The notes: generated from the letters alone by a model not told the origin. A DNA stretch of 64,000 nt from Candidatus Geocrenenecus huangii (GCA_023268155.1 JALNKM010000002.1:204272-268271); one strand, 5' to 3'; shown: positions 1 through 9,149, counted from the stretch's first letter. Translations and numbers: made by a program.

Positions 1-636
1 TTGGTGAGCCAGGTTAGTAGAGGTAGATATGTGCTGAATGAAAAAGGATTGATTGTAGTAGAAAAGATGATGAGAGATATGGGTGCGGAAACGAGGGCTT
101 CCCCATCTACTAGCATCCTTAGAATGATGTCGATGGCCTCATTGATGGAGAGGATATCTAATAAGCCTTCTAGATATCTTGCATTAGGGATAACGCTTAT
201 GGTAATCGCCGTCATGCTCCTGTATGTTATGCCTCTAAGAATGGTGATACTCCACATCTCTTTAAATCCGTCTAGCGGGAGCCTTACAACTTCTATTATC
301 AGCTTAAGCATAGTGTTGGGATATGTCTTACTTTCCGGAGAGATTCTCTCCCCATATAAGGGAGGATTTAGTGGACTACTAGTCGGGGTCTTCTTCTCAT
401 TCATCCCCATAGACGCCTATCTCGCATTTATCTTACTCCTCCAGCAGCTAAATATTCAGATTACTATGATAACTCCGCTACTTCAATTATTGTTCATCGT
501 GGCCCACGTAATACAGTTGGTGATGATTGCTTCAGCCCTCACACATTCAAGAGGGGTTGGATGGGAGAAAAGTTTACCCGCTTCATTAATCTTATCATAT
601 CTTAGCATACTAACCTTATACTACAATCTATTATGA
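1..636 (+). CDS. Membrane protein with winged-helix remnant (5' partial)
   Basis: The frame is open to the window edge, so the true start is probably upstream. The first ~20 residues (RGRYVLNEKG) look like the wing and last helix of an archaeal winged-helix domain. From about residue 55 on there are roughly five hydrophobic segments that would span the membrane. This suggests a membrane-bound HTH protein, a common archaeal architecture, but no family was recognised. It ends 45 bp before the next gene on the same strand. Confidence 0.6.
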   Translation: MVSQVSRGRYVLNEKGLIVVEKMMRDMGAETRASPSTSILRMMSMASLMERISNKPSRYLALGITLMVIAVMLLYVMPLRMVILHISLNPSSGSLTTSIISLSIVLGYVLLSGEILSPYKGGFSGLLVGVFFSFIPIDAYLAFILLLQQLNIQITMITPLLQLLFIVAHVIQLVMIASALTHSRGVGWEKSLPASLILSYLSILTLYYNLL

Positions 637-681
637 ATTACTAGGACAATCTTATATTATTCTATCATTTTATAAGTCTGT

Positions 682-1299
682 ATGCTGGATGAACGTGAAA
701 TTGAAAGAATCAAAAAGGAAGTAGACTCGTACAGAAATATTGACATACTATCATATGTTGATGAGATGATGCCGTGGATGAGGCCTATCCAACATACTAT
801 AATACGTGTCTCAAAATTACTTGAAGAATCTAACATAACATATGCATTGATAAGCGATTATGCAGTGAATTTCTATGGAATACCTTATTGGTCGAGAGAT
901 ATACGGTTTGCAGTAAGAAGAATAAGTTTCCAGGAACTTACGGCTATTTTAACCGAGTCGCATTTTGAGAAACTTTTAGAGGAAACTAATTGTCTGACGA
1001 TTCTAGATAGTCAGATGAACAACTTTCTAGTTTTTTCTAGTGAGCCTGAGCCCCTTAGATGGGATGATGAGATGGTAAAGAGGCTCTCTAAAACAATAAT
1101 AAATACAAGGATTCTAGCACCGGAAGATTATGTTATCATCCTCCTTAAACGTGGGGGACTCAGAGAAATTGATTTGGCGTTGAAAATCCTCTACAAAAAT
1201 CTCGAAAATATTGATAGAGGATACCTATATCTGAGGGCTAGGTCAATTAATGTAGAAGAAGAATTACGTGAATTGATGGATAAGTTGGCTAACGTATAA
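682..1299 (+). CDS. Nucleotidyltransferase-fold-like protein, probably inactive
   Basis: The protein has 205 residues. Residues ~50-80 (YALISDYAVNFYGIPYW, then SRDIRFAV) match the layout of AbiEii/MNT-type nucleotidyltransferases, which carry a GG/GS turn followed by D-x-D. Here the GG is replaced by ISD and the second Asp by Arg (DIR), so metal binding and catalysis are doubtful. The C-terminal half is helical and acidic-basic mixed. It may be a degenerate binding protein of this fold. It overlaps the 3' end of the convergent homocitrate-synthase-like gene by 11 bp. Confidence 0.55.
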   Translation: MLDEREIERIKKEVDSYRNIDILSYVDEMMPWMRPIQHTIIRVSKLLEESNITYALISDYAVNFYGIPYWSRDIRFAVRRISFQELTAILTESHFEKLLEETNCLTILDSQMNNFLVFSSEPEPLRWDDEMVKRLSKTIINTRILAPEDYVIILLKRGGLREIDLALKILYKNLENIDRGYLYLRARSINVEEELRELMDKLANV

Positions 1300-2677
1300 T
1301 GAGGAAATTTATCTTATCCACAATATGACTCAGTCTTGTCTTAAACTTCTCTATGTTTTCTTCAATTCCTGGATTCATCCTCACCATTAATAACAGGTCG
1401 GAGTCTCCGGAAACTTCTTGGATAAGTTCTACTTCTCTCCATTTAGCTAGTTCTCCGATTAACGGCTCGATTAGTTGTCCGTCTCTAATCTTCAATAAAA
1501 CGTACGCATGTACGTACCCGAAATACTCTTTTATCCTCTCATGCGGTATACTTAATCCCATCTGTGAAAGTATCTGCTGTAGCCTCTCGATAGATAGTCT
1601 TCCACCCTGTCTAGAAGCTTCTGCACCTATGTACTCTGTTAACTCCTTTATCTTCTCAGGATCTAGATTCTGTCCATTAAGCAGTTTTTCGACTAGTCTC
1701 TTGCTGATGAACGGGGTCACCTCATAGAGTGGGGAATCGAAGTCGTATTGGAGCTTCATCTTAGGTATGTATCCTTCAGGAGCTTTAGTAGTCATGGATT
1801 GATGTACTCCCGCTCTAATAGTTCTGGCCTCGTCACTTAGTGGATGTCTAGCGGGAATCCTGATCCCTGATAATCTACTGAAAGTTTGATATAGCTTCTT
1901 TAGAGATTCCCTCTTTATACCTAGTTCTATTCTATGGATATCGGTTAATACCGCGGCTACTTCGTATAGGTCTGCGATCCCATTTCTATCACCTATTCCT
2001 AGTATGCTGACGTGGGCTTCATCGGCTCCTGCAAGTATGGCCTCAACAGTATTGGCGGAAGCATATCCGTAATCATTATGGAAATGAGCTGATAATGGAG
2101 CTTGAGTACGCTTCCTCAGTTCTTGGAAGAATTCTCTCGTAAGCGATGGTGTTAATAGACCAGATGTATCGGGAACGCTTATCATCGTGGCCCCAGCATC
2201 TTCCAATAAGTCAATGACCTCGACCAGTCTTTTTACGTTCTCTTCAAGATATATTCTTGAAGCATCCTCTATCGTCGCCCGAATATATTTGAAGCCCTTT
2301 TCTCTAGAGGACTCAACTGCATCTACAAGTTTTCTAATGACTTCTTCATCAGTATACTTATCAAACTTGTGCTTTATGTGAATTTTGCTTAAAGCTACGT
2401 AGACAGCTATACCCCATGAATCATACTTACTAGCATTCTCTACATCTTCTCTACATGCACGGCAATGGATAACCGGCTCAGCCCCATGATCATTCAGTGT
2501 TGATAAGATCTTCTTTAAATCTTCTGGAGTAGTTCTAGGAGGATAAGCTAGTGTTACTTCAATTCTGTTTAATCCTGCTTCAAGTAGAGTTTCTGCTAGA
2601 GTTATCTTTGCAGATAATTTTAGCGGTCTGTAAAGCTCACCTTCTCTCAGTGTAGTATCAAGTAATACAGCCTTCAT
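1289..2677 (-). CDS. Homocitrate synthase family enzyme with C-terminal RAM domain
   Basis: The N-terminal ~280 residues form a DRE-TIM barrel acyltransferase: DTTLREGE at residues 7-14 and the metal-binding HFHNDYG (~199-205). Such enzymes condense acetyl-CoA with a 2-oxoacid (2-oxoglutarate for homocitrate synthase, the first step of lysine synthesis by the aminoadipate route). The last ~75 residues resemble a RAM/Lrp-AsnC effector domain (DSDLLLMVRMNPG), as I recall for the Sulfolobus-type homocitrate synthases, where it would sense lysine. A TATA-like TTATTATAG lies about 25-30 bp before the start, so the mRNA is nearly leaderless. Isopropylmalate or citramalate synthase remain possible. 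Confidence 0.8.
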   Translation of the reverse strand: MKAVLLDTTLREGELYRPLKLSAKITLAETLLEAGLNRIEVTLAYPPRTTPEDLKKILSTLNDHGAEPVIHCRACREDVENASKYDSWGIAVYVALSKIHIKHKFDKYTDEEVIRKLVDAVESSREKGFKYIRATIEDASRIYLEENVKRLVEVIDLLEDAGATMISVPDTSGLLTPSLTREFFQELRKRTQAPLSAHFHNDYGYASANTVEAILAGADEAHVSILGIGDRNGIADLYEVAAVLTDIHRIELGIKRESLKKLYQTFSRLSGIRIPARHPLSDEARTIRAGVHQSMTTKAPEGYIPKMKLQYDFDSPLYEVTPFISKRLVEKLLNGQNLDPEKIKELTEYIGAEASRQGGRLSIERLQQILSQMGLSIPHERIKEYFGYVHAYVLLKIRDGQLIEPLIGELAKWREVELIQEVSGDSDLLLMVRMNPGIEENIEKFKTRLSHIVDKINFLIIR

Positions 2678-2986
2678 CGTTTTGGATACACGTTCGCCTC
2701 ATACTATAATAACCTTTCCTCAGAATCGTTCAACAATCGTCGACTTCGCACTTAATAGACTATAATCATAGAATATTTCGTAAAATATGAAGAATATTCC
2801 GAAAATCTGACTATGCAAGTCGTATCTTATTCTTTCTACAGAGGAAATATGTTGAGGCATTTAGAATGACTCGTGAAAGATTTGTAAGCTTCCTCGTATT
2901 ATAGGTCGTTACATTAGACTCCATTCTGCTGAATAATTGTAAAGTATTTATTAGAAGAGAAACAATAGATTAATTGAGAAGCTGGA
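2678..2986. promoter_or_regulatory. Divergent promoter region with tandem GAATATTYCG repeats
   Basis: This 309-bp gap separates the divergent homocitrate-synthase-like and RAM-protein genes and holds no ORF. GAATATTTCG at 2771-2780 recurs as GAATATTCCG at 2792-2801, exactly 21 bp apart (two helical turns), and the second copy contains the palindrome GAATATTC. They are flanked by an outer inverted pair, CGACTT (2741-2746) and AAGTCG (2817-2822). The layout suits a dimeric or tetrameric Lrp-like regulator, but the regulator is not identified. Confidence 0.4.
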
Positions 2987-3490
2987 ATGAAAGCATATAT
3001 CCTAAGCATTATTAGTCCGAGAGGTGGATTAGTACAAGCCCTAAATGCTGTTAGAAGCTCGAAGATCGTGAAAGAAGCTTACCTAATCTATGGAACATAC
3101 GACTTGATATGTAAGATAGAGTTTGATAGTTTCTCTCAAGTAGACACCTTTCTAGATATGCTTCAGCAAAATGGTCTCCAAGATTCCAATACACTTATAG
3201 TTAAAGAGGGTGGTTTAAGCTTCGAAGTAGAAGGATGTAACCGAATCGAGAAGTGTGCATACATATTTGGTAAGATTAAGAGGCCCTCTGTACCGAAATT
3301 TTGGGAGAAGCATCTTAAATCTATAGAATCGGTAATGGAGGCTCACGAGCTATACGGATTATACGATGTAGTAATAGCAGTATCAGAAGATGCTAGGACA
3401 GACTTCTATAACAAAGTCTTTAAACAATTATGGTTACTCACAGAAGTCAATCTCACCGCCACTCATACTATGTTCACTGTAAAGCTCTAG
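2987..3490 (+). CDS. Stand-alone RAM (Lrp/AsnC effector) protein, two tandem domains
   Basis: The protein has 167 residues and consists of two RAM-like halves: residues 1-80 (AYILSIISPRGG, EAYLIYGTYDLICKIE) and 90-167 (EAHELYGLYDVVIAV, ending HTMFTVKL). The repeated YGxYD sequence is the usual RAM loop. No helix-turn-helix is present, so it cannot bind DNA alone. RAM proteins of this type bind amino acids and can modulate Lrp-family regulators or enzymes. It is divergent from a homocitrate-synthase-like gene that itself ends in a RAM domain, which hints at lysine sensing. Its 3' end overlaps the convergent DUF116 gene by 57 bp. Confidence 0.7.
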   Translation: MKAYILSIISPRGGLVQALNAVRSSKIVKEAYLIYGTYDLICKIEFDSFSQVDTFLDMLQQNGLQDSNTLIVKEGGLSFEVEGCNRIEKCAYIFGKIKRPSVPKFWEKHLKSIESVMEAHELYGLYDVVIAVSEDARTDFYNKVFKQLWLLTEVNLTATHTMFTVKL

Positions 3491-4099
3491 AATCCTCGAC
3501 AAAGATGAAAGATTAAATTTCGTATTGGAACATCCATTCTTCAGTAGTGGGACCGCTTGCGCTGCAATATTAGCCCTGTCAAGGAATATCGATGCTAGTT
3601 TTATCTCTTCTCCACAAGCTACTCCGACAACCCCATCGTATCCAAAACGTTTAATGATATTTGGGATACATGAACCTCCTGGAACAATATATACATCATA
3701 GCCTAGTCCTCTAGCGATTTCTGCCGCCTGGTTTACTTGGCAGTCATCGGAGCATTTTCTACACCTATAGGTAGGTATCTCAGGGTCGAACTCGGCCCTA
3801 CATTTGTAATCAATGTACTTCCTAGCACAATGAGGAAGGAATAAAACTCTCTTCCCAGTTCTGATGAAGTTTTCTCTATAGGCTATGTTCTTAAGATATA
3901 TGTCCACTAAGTCTTCGAGAATAAGCAGAATATCGGATACATCTAGACCCGTCATCTCGGAGAGCCTAAATTTCTTGATCAAGTTCCTCAAGACTTCCCC
4001 AGTCTTCTTATGCAAGTTTCTTGAATCAATTAATAATGCCAATTCCCTAAAGAATTTCCTCGGAACAATCGTCAGGTCGAAAGTAAACCTATAAGGCAT
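3434..4099 (-). CDS. DUF116 family cysteine-rich protein
   Basis: The 221-residue protein matches the DUF116 pattern: LFLPHCARKYIDYKC followed by YRCRKCSDDCQVN and VPGGSCIPNI, VGVACGEEI, and a late Cys in LLKNGCSN. The many conserved cysteines suggest a metal or Fe-S cluster. The function of the family is unknown to me; members often sit near radical-SAM or lipoate-related genes, and here it lies just downstream of nrdG on the same strand with a gap of about 250 bp. The overlap with the convergent RAM gene is long but both reading frames look genuine. Confidence 0.75.
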   Translation of the reverse strand: MPYRFTFDLTIVPRKFFRELALLIDSRNLHKKTGEVLRNLIKKFRLSEMTGLDVSDILLILEDLVDIYLKNIAYRENFIRTGKRVLFLPHCARKYIDYKCRAEFDPEIPTYRCRKCSDDCQVNQAAEIARGLGYDVYIVPGGSCIPNIIKRFGYDGVVGVACGEEIKLASIFLDRANIAAQAVPLLKNGCSNTKFNLSSLSRILELYSEHSMSGGEIDFCE

Positions 4100-4349
4100 T
4101 CGCCATAAACACTTCTAGATAAAAGCCTTAATAAACTTATTCTTAAGATCACTACGCAGAAAACAATACAACACCTCTAAAATTCCTACTTTAATTCTAA
4201 CTACCATCTACTTATTTTATTATAATGATGGACGCTCTCGCAATCTCGATGCCTAAAATCATATTAATGATGTTATAGTAAACTTTGTGAAGATCACTGT
4301 CAGTTTATTTGCATTGTGTCTAACATAATATCTCAAGCCGTTATAGATT

Positions 4350-5030
4350 TTAAAGGTATCTGACAAGAACCTCGTTTACATAATTTCTCAGAATGCTTGC
4401 GAATAAGTGGAGTATCTCAACGGAGTATGGGTTTAGTTGTTTGAAGCACCCCTCATAAGCGTTTTCAGGAAAGAACTGCTGTAATATAAGTCTCTCCGCT
4501 CCTCTACATAGCTCCCCGATCTCCTCGATGTCCCTGGCTACCACAACTTCTGGAACTACAGTTATCCTGAACTCATAGCTGACTTTGCCGCTCTTCAAAA
4601 GATCTATTGATTTAAGGAGAGGTGAAACGTCCCCAGCTCCTAGCATGTGATATTTTCTCGGCGAGGTCTTAACGTCTAACGCCACATAGTCTAAATATGG
4701 CAAGCAATCTTCAAGGATATCTGGTCTAAAGCCATTTGTGTCAAGTTTAACGATGAAGTTCTCAACCTTGGTCATCTTTAAGAAAGTTGGAAGATCATTA
4801 TGGATTGTAGGCTCGCCACCCGTGATAACAATAGCATCAACATATCTTTTGCGCTGGCGCAGTATTTCAAGCGCATCTTTTTCTGAAAGGAATGGAGGAG
4901 ATGGCTGGAAGGCTATCCTCCAATTGTAACAATAGGGGCAATGGAGGTTGCACCCAGGCGTAAAGAGCACCGAAGCCACATAGCCAGGGTAGTCGAGCAG
5001 ACTGGTTTTCTGAAGACCCGCAAACTTCAC
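4350..5030 (-). CDS. nrdG: Anaerobic ribonucleotide reductase activating enzyme (radical SAM)
   Basis: This 226-residue radical-SAM protein has the cluster motif GCNLHCPYC (CX3CX2C, residues ~28-35), then ITGGEPT (~70) as the SAM-binding GGE motif. The start MKFAGLQKTSLLDYPG is typical of the NrdG2/PflA-like activases. It would generate the glycyl radical on NrdD using SAM and a reduced [4Fe-4S] cluster under anoxic conditions. It lies 197 bp downstream of nrdD on the same strand. The gap contains no ORF, and a TATA-like TTAAAAAGG about 45 bp upstream could give it its own transcript. Confidence 0.9.
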   Translation of the reverse strand: MKFAGLQKTSLLDYPGYVASVLFTPGCNLHCPYCYNWRIAFQPSPPFLSEKDALEILRQRKRYVDAIVITGGEPTIHNDLPTFLKMTKVENFIVKLDTNGFRPDILEDCLPYLDYVALDVKTSPRKYHMLGAGDVSPLLKSIDLLKSGKVSYEFRITVVPEVVVARDIEEIGELCRGAERLILQQFFPENAYEGCFKQLNPYSVEILHLFASILRNYVNEVLVRYL

Positions 5031-5227
5031 CCTCAGTCACTTCTTTAATATCTTGCCTCAATACCTTAGAGCCCTTTAGTTTAAACCTTTTTAATCATAT
5101 TTATGTTCACTTCAGTACTATGCTCTTTACTCTTTAAGAAAATGGTGTATCGGTGATTTACGCCCGTAATATCTCTCCTCTGATAAGTGTACATGTTCAT
5201 CTGGCGCCAGTTCACTTATTATATCCA

Positions 5228-7156
5228 TTAATTCACCTCACCTTTCACATCATATTTTCTACGCATAGCGAATTCCGCCTGTTTACCCTCATTCCATTGA
5301 TCAACTGGTCGAAGGTAACCTACAACCCTTGAGTAGACTTCACATTTTGCTCCACAATGTGGGCATTGCTTATGCTCTCCGCTCAGATATCCATGGTTTA
5401 AGCAGACACTAAACGTCGGAGTCAGCGTGATGTATGGTATGCGGAAGCTCGTGAAGATCTTCCTGACGAGAGTGGCGGCTGATCTCCATGATGAAAGTCT
5501 CTCCCCAAGCCATATGTGGAAAACAGTTCCGCCAGTGTAGAGTGTCTGGAGGTGTTCTTGGTGCTCAAGGGCTTCGAAGAGGTCTAGTTTGCAGTCCGCA
5601 GGTAGTTGCGTGCTATTTGTGTAGAATGGGGCTAAGCCACGTTTAACATTCTCCTCGTTCGCTACTTTTATGTTCGGGTACTTCTGCTTATCAATCCTCG
5701 CGAGTCTATATGATGCGCCTTCAGCCGGTGTGGCCTCAAGGTTATACATGTTCCCAGTCTCTCTCTGGAACTCTACAAGCCTCTCTCTCATGTGCTCTAA
5801 GACTTTTACCGCGAATTTTCTGCCTTCTGGATCCTCTATTCCTACGCCCCACATGTTGAGCAACGCTTCATTCATCCCCACTAGGCCTATTGTTGAGAAG
5901 TGGTTTCTCCAGTAGCCACCGAATTCCTCCTCAATCTTTCTAAGGTAGAATTTGCTATAGGGGTATAAGCCCACCTTAGTATAGTGCTCAAGAACACTTC
6001 TCTTGATTTCAAGGCTTATCTTAGCGAGTTCCATCAACGTGTCAAGTCTCTCAAAGAACTTTTCATCATCTCCTCCTGAGAGGAAGCCTATTCTAGGCAT
6101 GTTTATTGTTACGACACCGATTGAGCCGGTTAATGGATCTGCACCGAATAGTCCTCCACCTCTCCTTCTAAGCTCCCTGGTGTCAAGTCTAAGCCTGCAA
6201 CACATACTTCTAACATCTTCGAGTTTAAGGTCACTGTTAACGAAGTTTGCGAAGTATGGAATCCCATACTTAGCGGTCATCTCAAATATCCCCCTAGCAA
6301 CTTCGCCTTCCCAGTTAAAGTCTTTGGTTATGTTGTAGGTTGGTATTGGAAATGTGAAGACCCTTCCCTCGGCGTCGCCTTCACACATGATTTTTGCAAA
6401 TACTTCATTAAACATTTCAACCTCATCTTCGTAGTCACCGTAATAGCCGCCATTAAACTGCCCGCCGATGAGCGCCGGCATATTCTTCATAAACTCTGGG
6501 ATGCCTCCGGCGAGCGTAAGATTACTGAAGGGAGTTTGGAAGCCAACTCTTGTTGGAACATTCATGTTGAATATGAATTCCTGTAAAGCCTGCTCAACCT
6601 CTCTTCTTGAGAGGCCGTCTTCTCTAATGAAGGGTGCTAGGTAAACGTCTATATAGGAGAAGGCTTGGGCTCCAGCTGTCTCGCCTTGTAATGTGAAGGT
6701 ATAGTTTGCAATTTGGAGGAGGGCTGTCCTAAAGTGCTTTGGAGGTTTGCTCGCGATTTTACACGGCGCGCCCCTGAAGCCTACCATAAGTAGGTCCATC
6801 AAATCCCAGCCACAGCAGTAGGAGGCTAGGACGTTAAGGTTGTGTATGTGGAAGTCGCCTGACCTATGGGCCTCGGCAACTTCTGGCGGATAAAGCTTGT
6901 TAAGCCAGTAGTTCGCCACAACCGAGCCAGCTAAGTAGTTGTTTAGGCCTTGAAGTGAGAAGCTCATGTTCGCGTTCTCTTTAATCCTCCAGTCAACCAT
7001 TTCAAGATATGAGTCGACTAGCTCTATCTGGGTCATTAGCCTGAATTCTTCTTTCAAGCCTTCATACCGCTTTCTCGTAAATTCATCAGTAAGCTTTTCA
7101 TAAATTCTCTTCGAGTCGACGGGCTTAAACCCACCCTTCCTAACCAACTTAACCAT
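5228..7156 (-). CDS. nrdD: Anaerobic (class III) ribonucleoside-triphosphate reductase
   Basis: The 642-residue enzyme reduces ribonucleotides to deoxyribonucleotides without oxygen. A C-terminal zinc site (CLNHGYLSGEHKQCPHCGAKC) is followed by the glycyl-radical loop RVVGYLRPVDQWNEGK. The upstream SMCCRLRLD segment probably carries the active-site cysteines. The start at 7156 (MVKLVRKGG) is chosen because GGAGGTGG lies 5-12 nt upstream; a longer reading would include this ribosome-binding site. It lacks an obvious N-terminal ATP-cone and is shorter than many bacterial NrdD, as in archaeal forms. nrdG follows on the same strand. Confidence 0.93.
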   Translation of the reverse strand: MVKLVRKGGFKPVDSKRIYEKLTDEFTRKRYEGLKEEFRLMTQIELVDSYLEMVDWRIKENANMSFSLQGLNNYLAGSVVANYWLNKLYPPEVAEAHRSGDFHIHNLNVLASYCCGWDLMDLLMVGFRGAPCKIASKPPKHFRTALLQIANYTFTLQGETAGAQAFSYIDVYLAPFIREDGLSRREVEQALQEFIFNMNVPTRVGFQTPFSNLTLAGGIPEFMKNMPALIGGQFNGGYYGDYEDEVEMFNEVFAKIMCEGDAEGRVFTFPIPTYNITKDFNWEGEVARGIFEMTAKYGIPYFANFVNSDLKLEDVRSMCCRLRLDTRELRRRGGGLFGADPLTGSIGVVTINMPRIGFLSGGDDEKFFERLDTLMELAKISLEIKRSVLEHYTKVGLYPYSKFYLRKIEEEFGGYWRNHFSTIGLVGMNEALLNMWGVGIEDPEGRKFAVKVLEHMRERLVEFQRETGNMYNLEATPAEGASYRLARIDKQKYPNIKVANEENVKRGLAPFYTNSTQLPADCKLDLFEALEHQEHLQTLYTGGTVFHIWLGERLSSWRSAATLVRKIFTSFRIPYITLTPTFSVCLNHGYLSGEHKQCPHCGAKCEVYSRVVGYLRPVDQWNEGKQAEFAMRRKYDVKGEVN

Positions 7157-7318
7157 ATAACCACCTCCAGAAAAGAGGATGATGCTTATCATGGTGGGAT
7201 AACCTTATACGTTCGCTGATCGAGGTATAAGTGTATAAGTAATACCAGAAAATCGTCTCGCCATTACTTATAATGTACTTGTCGCATGCTGATCTACCTT
7301 CAGACCATCCGAGATCCA

Positions 7319-7573
7319 TCATGACCACCAGATCCAATATCGCGTCTCCTCCTCGCCTTTGATCACCTTCACATACAAAGCCATGGCCCCATGTGATTCC
7401 GCATCAACATCCCACCACGCCTTTAGCATGTCGTCGTATAGTGTTTTAGCCACCTCTGTCAGGACGTAATTTGACCCTATACAAACAGCCACCATAACCG
7501 CTGTTAGGCTAAGTTCTTTGTATTCTTGCATGTTGGATGGATTATCCATCCAAAATATAAATCTTGCCAACAC
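7319..7573 (-). pseudogene. Possible fragment of an ECF-type membrane transporter subunit
   Basis: The segment LTAVMVAVCIGSNYVL resembles the first membrane helix of archaeal ECF transporter substrate-binding (S) subunits, which often begin with a 'CIGSNY' helix. After about 35 residues the hydrophobic pattern stops and a short polar tail ending RYWIWWS follows, so the remaining ~130 residues of an S subunit are missing. I read it as a decayed remnant upstream of nrdD. It could also be an unrelated small membrane protein. The assignment rests on one helix only. Confidence 0.3.
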
Positions 7574-7969
7574 CTCTACAAAATATTACCAAAAATCTAA
7601 GTCTCGTTTTAACAGGCTGTTGAGCTTGCGTAAGAAGAGACCCTTGATTACTGAATACTGATGATGAGCTGGGAGAATGCTATCGGATCCGTATATTAAG
7701 CTCCATCACTAATTTTTACGGGCAGTCTTCTACAGCTTGCGCGTCACCAGCTTAAGCATTCTCAGAAGAACTCTTCTGGAATATTCATCACGTATGAAAT
7801 TTATTCTGGGCTTAATAGGGTAATTACCAAGCTTATTAATGAGGTTATAGAGGCTTAATGAAAACTTTATTAGTCTACCTACATCGTTTTGAGTCAGGAA
7901 TAATCAAGCTGCTGGAATGGTATTTGTGGCAGTATTTTCTATATCTGGGTTAGGTAGTGGAGGATTTGG
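7574..7969. other. Intergenic region without recognised gene
   Basis: About 395 bp. No convincing ORF is visible on either strand. A C-box-like ATGATGA at 7661 (+) and GTGATGA at 7786-7792 (-) occur, but matching D boxes at normal spacing are missing. GGAGGAT at 7959-7965 is the ribosome-binding site of the next gene. Confidence 0.5.
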
Positions 7970-8563
7970 ATGTTGGAAGATAGAAGTGGTAGTTGTAAAA
8001 GTGTAGAAGTAATATACTTTGAAGAACCAGGAATCCAGAATACTGATGAAACCTTAAAACACGCATATAGGAGAGCAGAGGAACTGGGAATCAAGGATGT
8101 TGTAGTAGCTTCGACTACGGGAGAGACGGGAGTAAAAGCATGCAGAGTCTTCAAAGGATTTAACATAGTAGTTGTTAGGCATCATACGGGTTTTCGGCAG
8201 CCGGGCATGCAAGAGATGAAGAAGGAGTTCGAAGAAGAAATAATTAAGATGGGTGGGAAAATACTTACGGCATCTCATGTTTTCTCAGGCGTGGAGAGAG
8301 GTATAAGAAATAAGTTAGGCACAGTTGGAATGCTGGCTATAATTTCTGAAACGCTACGATTATTCGGTGAAGGTGTAAAGGTATGTGTTGAGATAACGGT
8401 TATGGCTGCAGACGCTGGATTGATTCCAGTCGATAAAGATGTTATAGCAGTAGCAGGTACAAGTAGAGGTGCGGATACGGCCCTGGTAATCAAGCCCTCT
8501 CACTCGAACAATTTCTTCAATCTAACAATAAAAGAAATAATAGTAAAACCTAGAACAAGGTAG
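7970..8563 (+). CDS. Pyruvate-kinase C-terminal-domain-like protein
   Basis: The 197-residue protein has the fold signature of the alpha/beta domain found at the C-terminus of pyruvate kinase but occurring alone in many archaea: TLKHAYRRAEELGIKDVVVASTTGETG, VRHHTGF, and the ending VIAVAGTSRGADTALVIKP. No catalytic barrel is present, so it is not a kinase. The role of stand-alone forms is unknown; binding of a phosphorylated effector is plausible. The ATG at 7970 follows GGAGGAT by 4 nt. Confidence 0.7.
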   Translation: MLEDRSGSCKSVEVIYFEEPGIQNTDETLKHAYRRAEELGIKDVVVASTTGETGVKACRVFKGFNIVVVRHHTGFRQPGMQEMKKEFEEEIIKMGGKILTASHVFSGVERGIRNKLGTVGMLAIISETLRLFGEGVKVCVEITVMAADAGLIPVDKDVIAVAGTSRGADTALVIKPSHSNNFFNLTIKEIIVKPRTR

Positions 8564-8611
8564 AGAAGCAATCTTTATAGCTAAAAATGGTGGATACCTT
8601 GAGTGAGGTCT

Positions 8612-8890
8612 ATGGCGAACTTCCAGGTAATCTTTAGTGGGAACGAAGATGAACTATACAAATTCATAATAACATGGAAGATGCTTACAGACTTAAAGAA
8701 GTACGAAGAAATAAAGAAAGAGATAGAACGTCTAGAAGATAGGTTAAGAGACATGAAAGAAGAGATAAGTAAACTAGAAGATATTAGGAGAAGCCTGCAG
8801 AAAGAAGTGGCTGAGCTAACAGCTAAGAGAGAAACTTTGAAAAAGGAAATACCATCCCACCAACCTGCAGACATAAAACTGGATATATAG
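8612..8890 (+). CDS. Small coiled-coil protein
   Basis: This is a 92-residue protein with a short globular start (ANFQVIFSGNEDELYKFI) and a strong heptad-rich coiled coil at residues ~28-80 (repeats of ERLEDRL, EEISKLE, KEVAELT). It resembles archaeal helical scaffold proteins, but no family was recognised. The ATG at 8612 follows GAGTGAGGT closely; a GTG at 8603 is an alternative start. It lies 48 bp after the pyruvate-kinase-domain gene on the same strand and may be cotranscribed. Confidence 0.6.
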   Translation: MANFQVIFSGNEDELYKFIITWKMLTDLKKYEEIKKEIERLEDRLRDMKEEISKLEDIRRSLQKEVAELTAKRETLKKEIPSHQPADIKLDI

Positions 8891-9074
8891 AATCTAAGAT
8901 AGAGCTTGAAGATCATCTAACTCGCTGACAACTTGTAATCTGTGTGAAAAAGTAGTAGACTAACACATGTATCTATGCAAGCTTAGCAGCTAGAAAAACA
9001 ACTAAAATCCAAGTCATTATATTCTAATTCTTCATCTACTAAGACTCTAACTTACCAACAACCATATAATATAA

Positions 9075-9149
9075 TGCTCCGGCCGGGATTTGAACCCGGG
9101 TCTGCGGCTCGAGAGGCCGCCATACTTGACCGGACTATACTACCGGAGC
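9075..9149 (-). tRNA. tRNA-Glu (anticodon CTC)
   Basis: On the minus strand the acceptor arm GCTCCGG pairs with CCGGAGC and the discriminator is A. The D arm contains TAGTATAGTCCGG. The anticodon stem GCGGC/GCCGC encloses the loop CTCTCGA, giving anticodon CTC (codon GAG). The T arm is CCGGG TTCAAAT CCCGG. No intron is present and CCA is not encoded. The gene is a clear GC-rich island. Confidence 0.95.

Noticed and set aside
7149..7337. 62-codon minus-strand ORF overlapping the nrdD start
   Set aside because: It overlaps the nrdD ribosome-binding site in another frame and has no recognisable features.
7661..7792. Possible box C/D sRNAs (ATGATGA at 7661, GTGATGA on the minus strand at 7786-7792)
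   Set aside because: No D box at the right spacing on the plus strand; on the minus strand only one CTGA, at an over-long 20-nt spacing, and no terminal stem.
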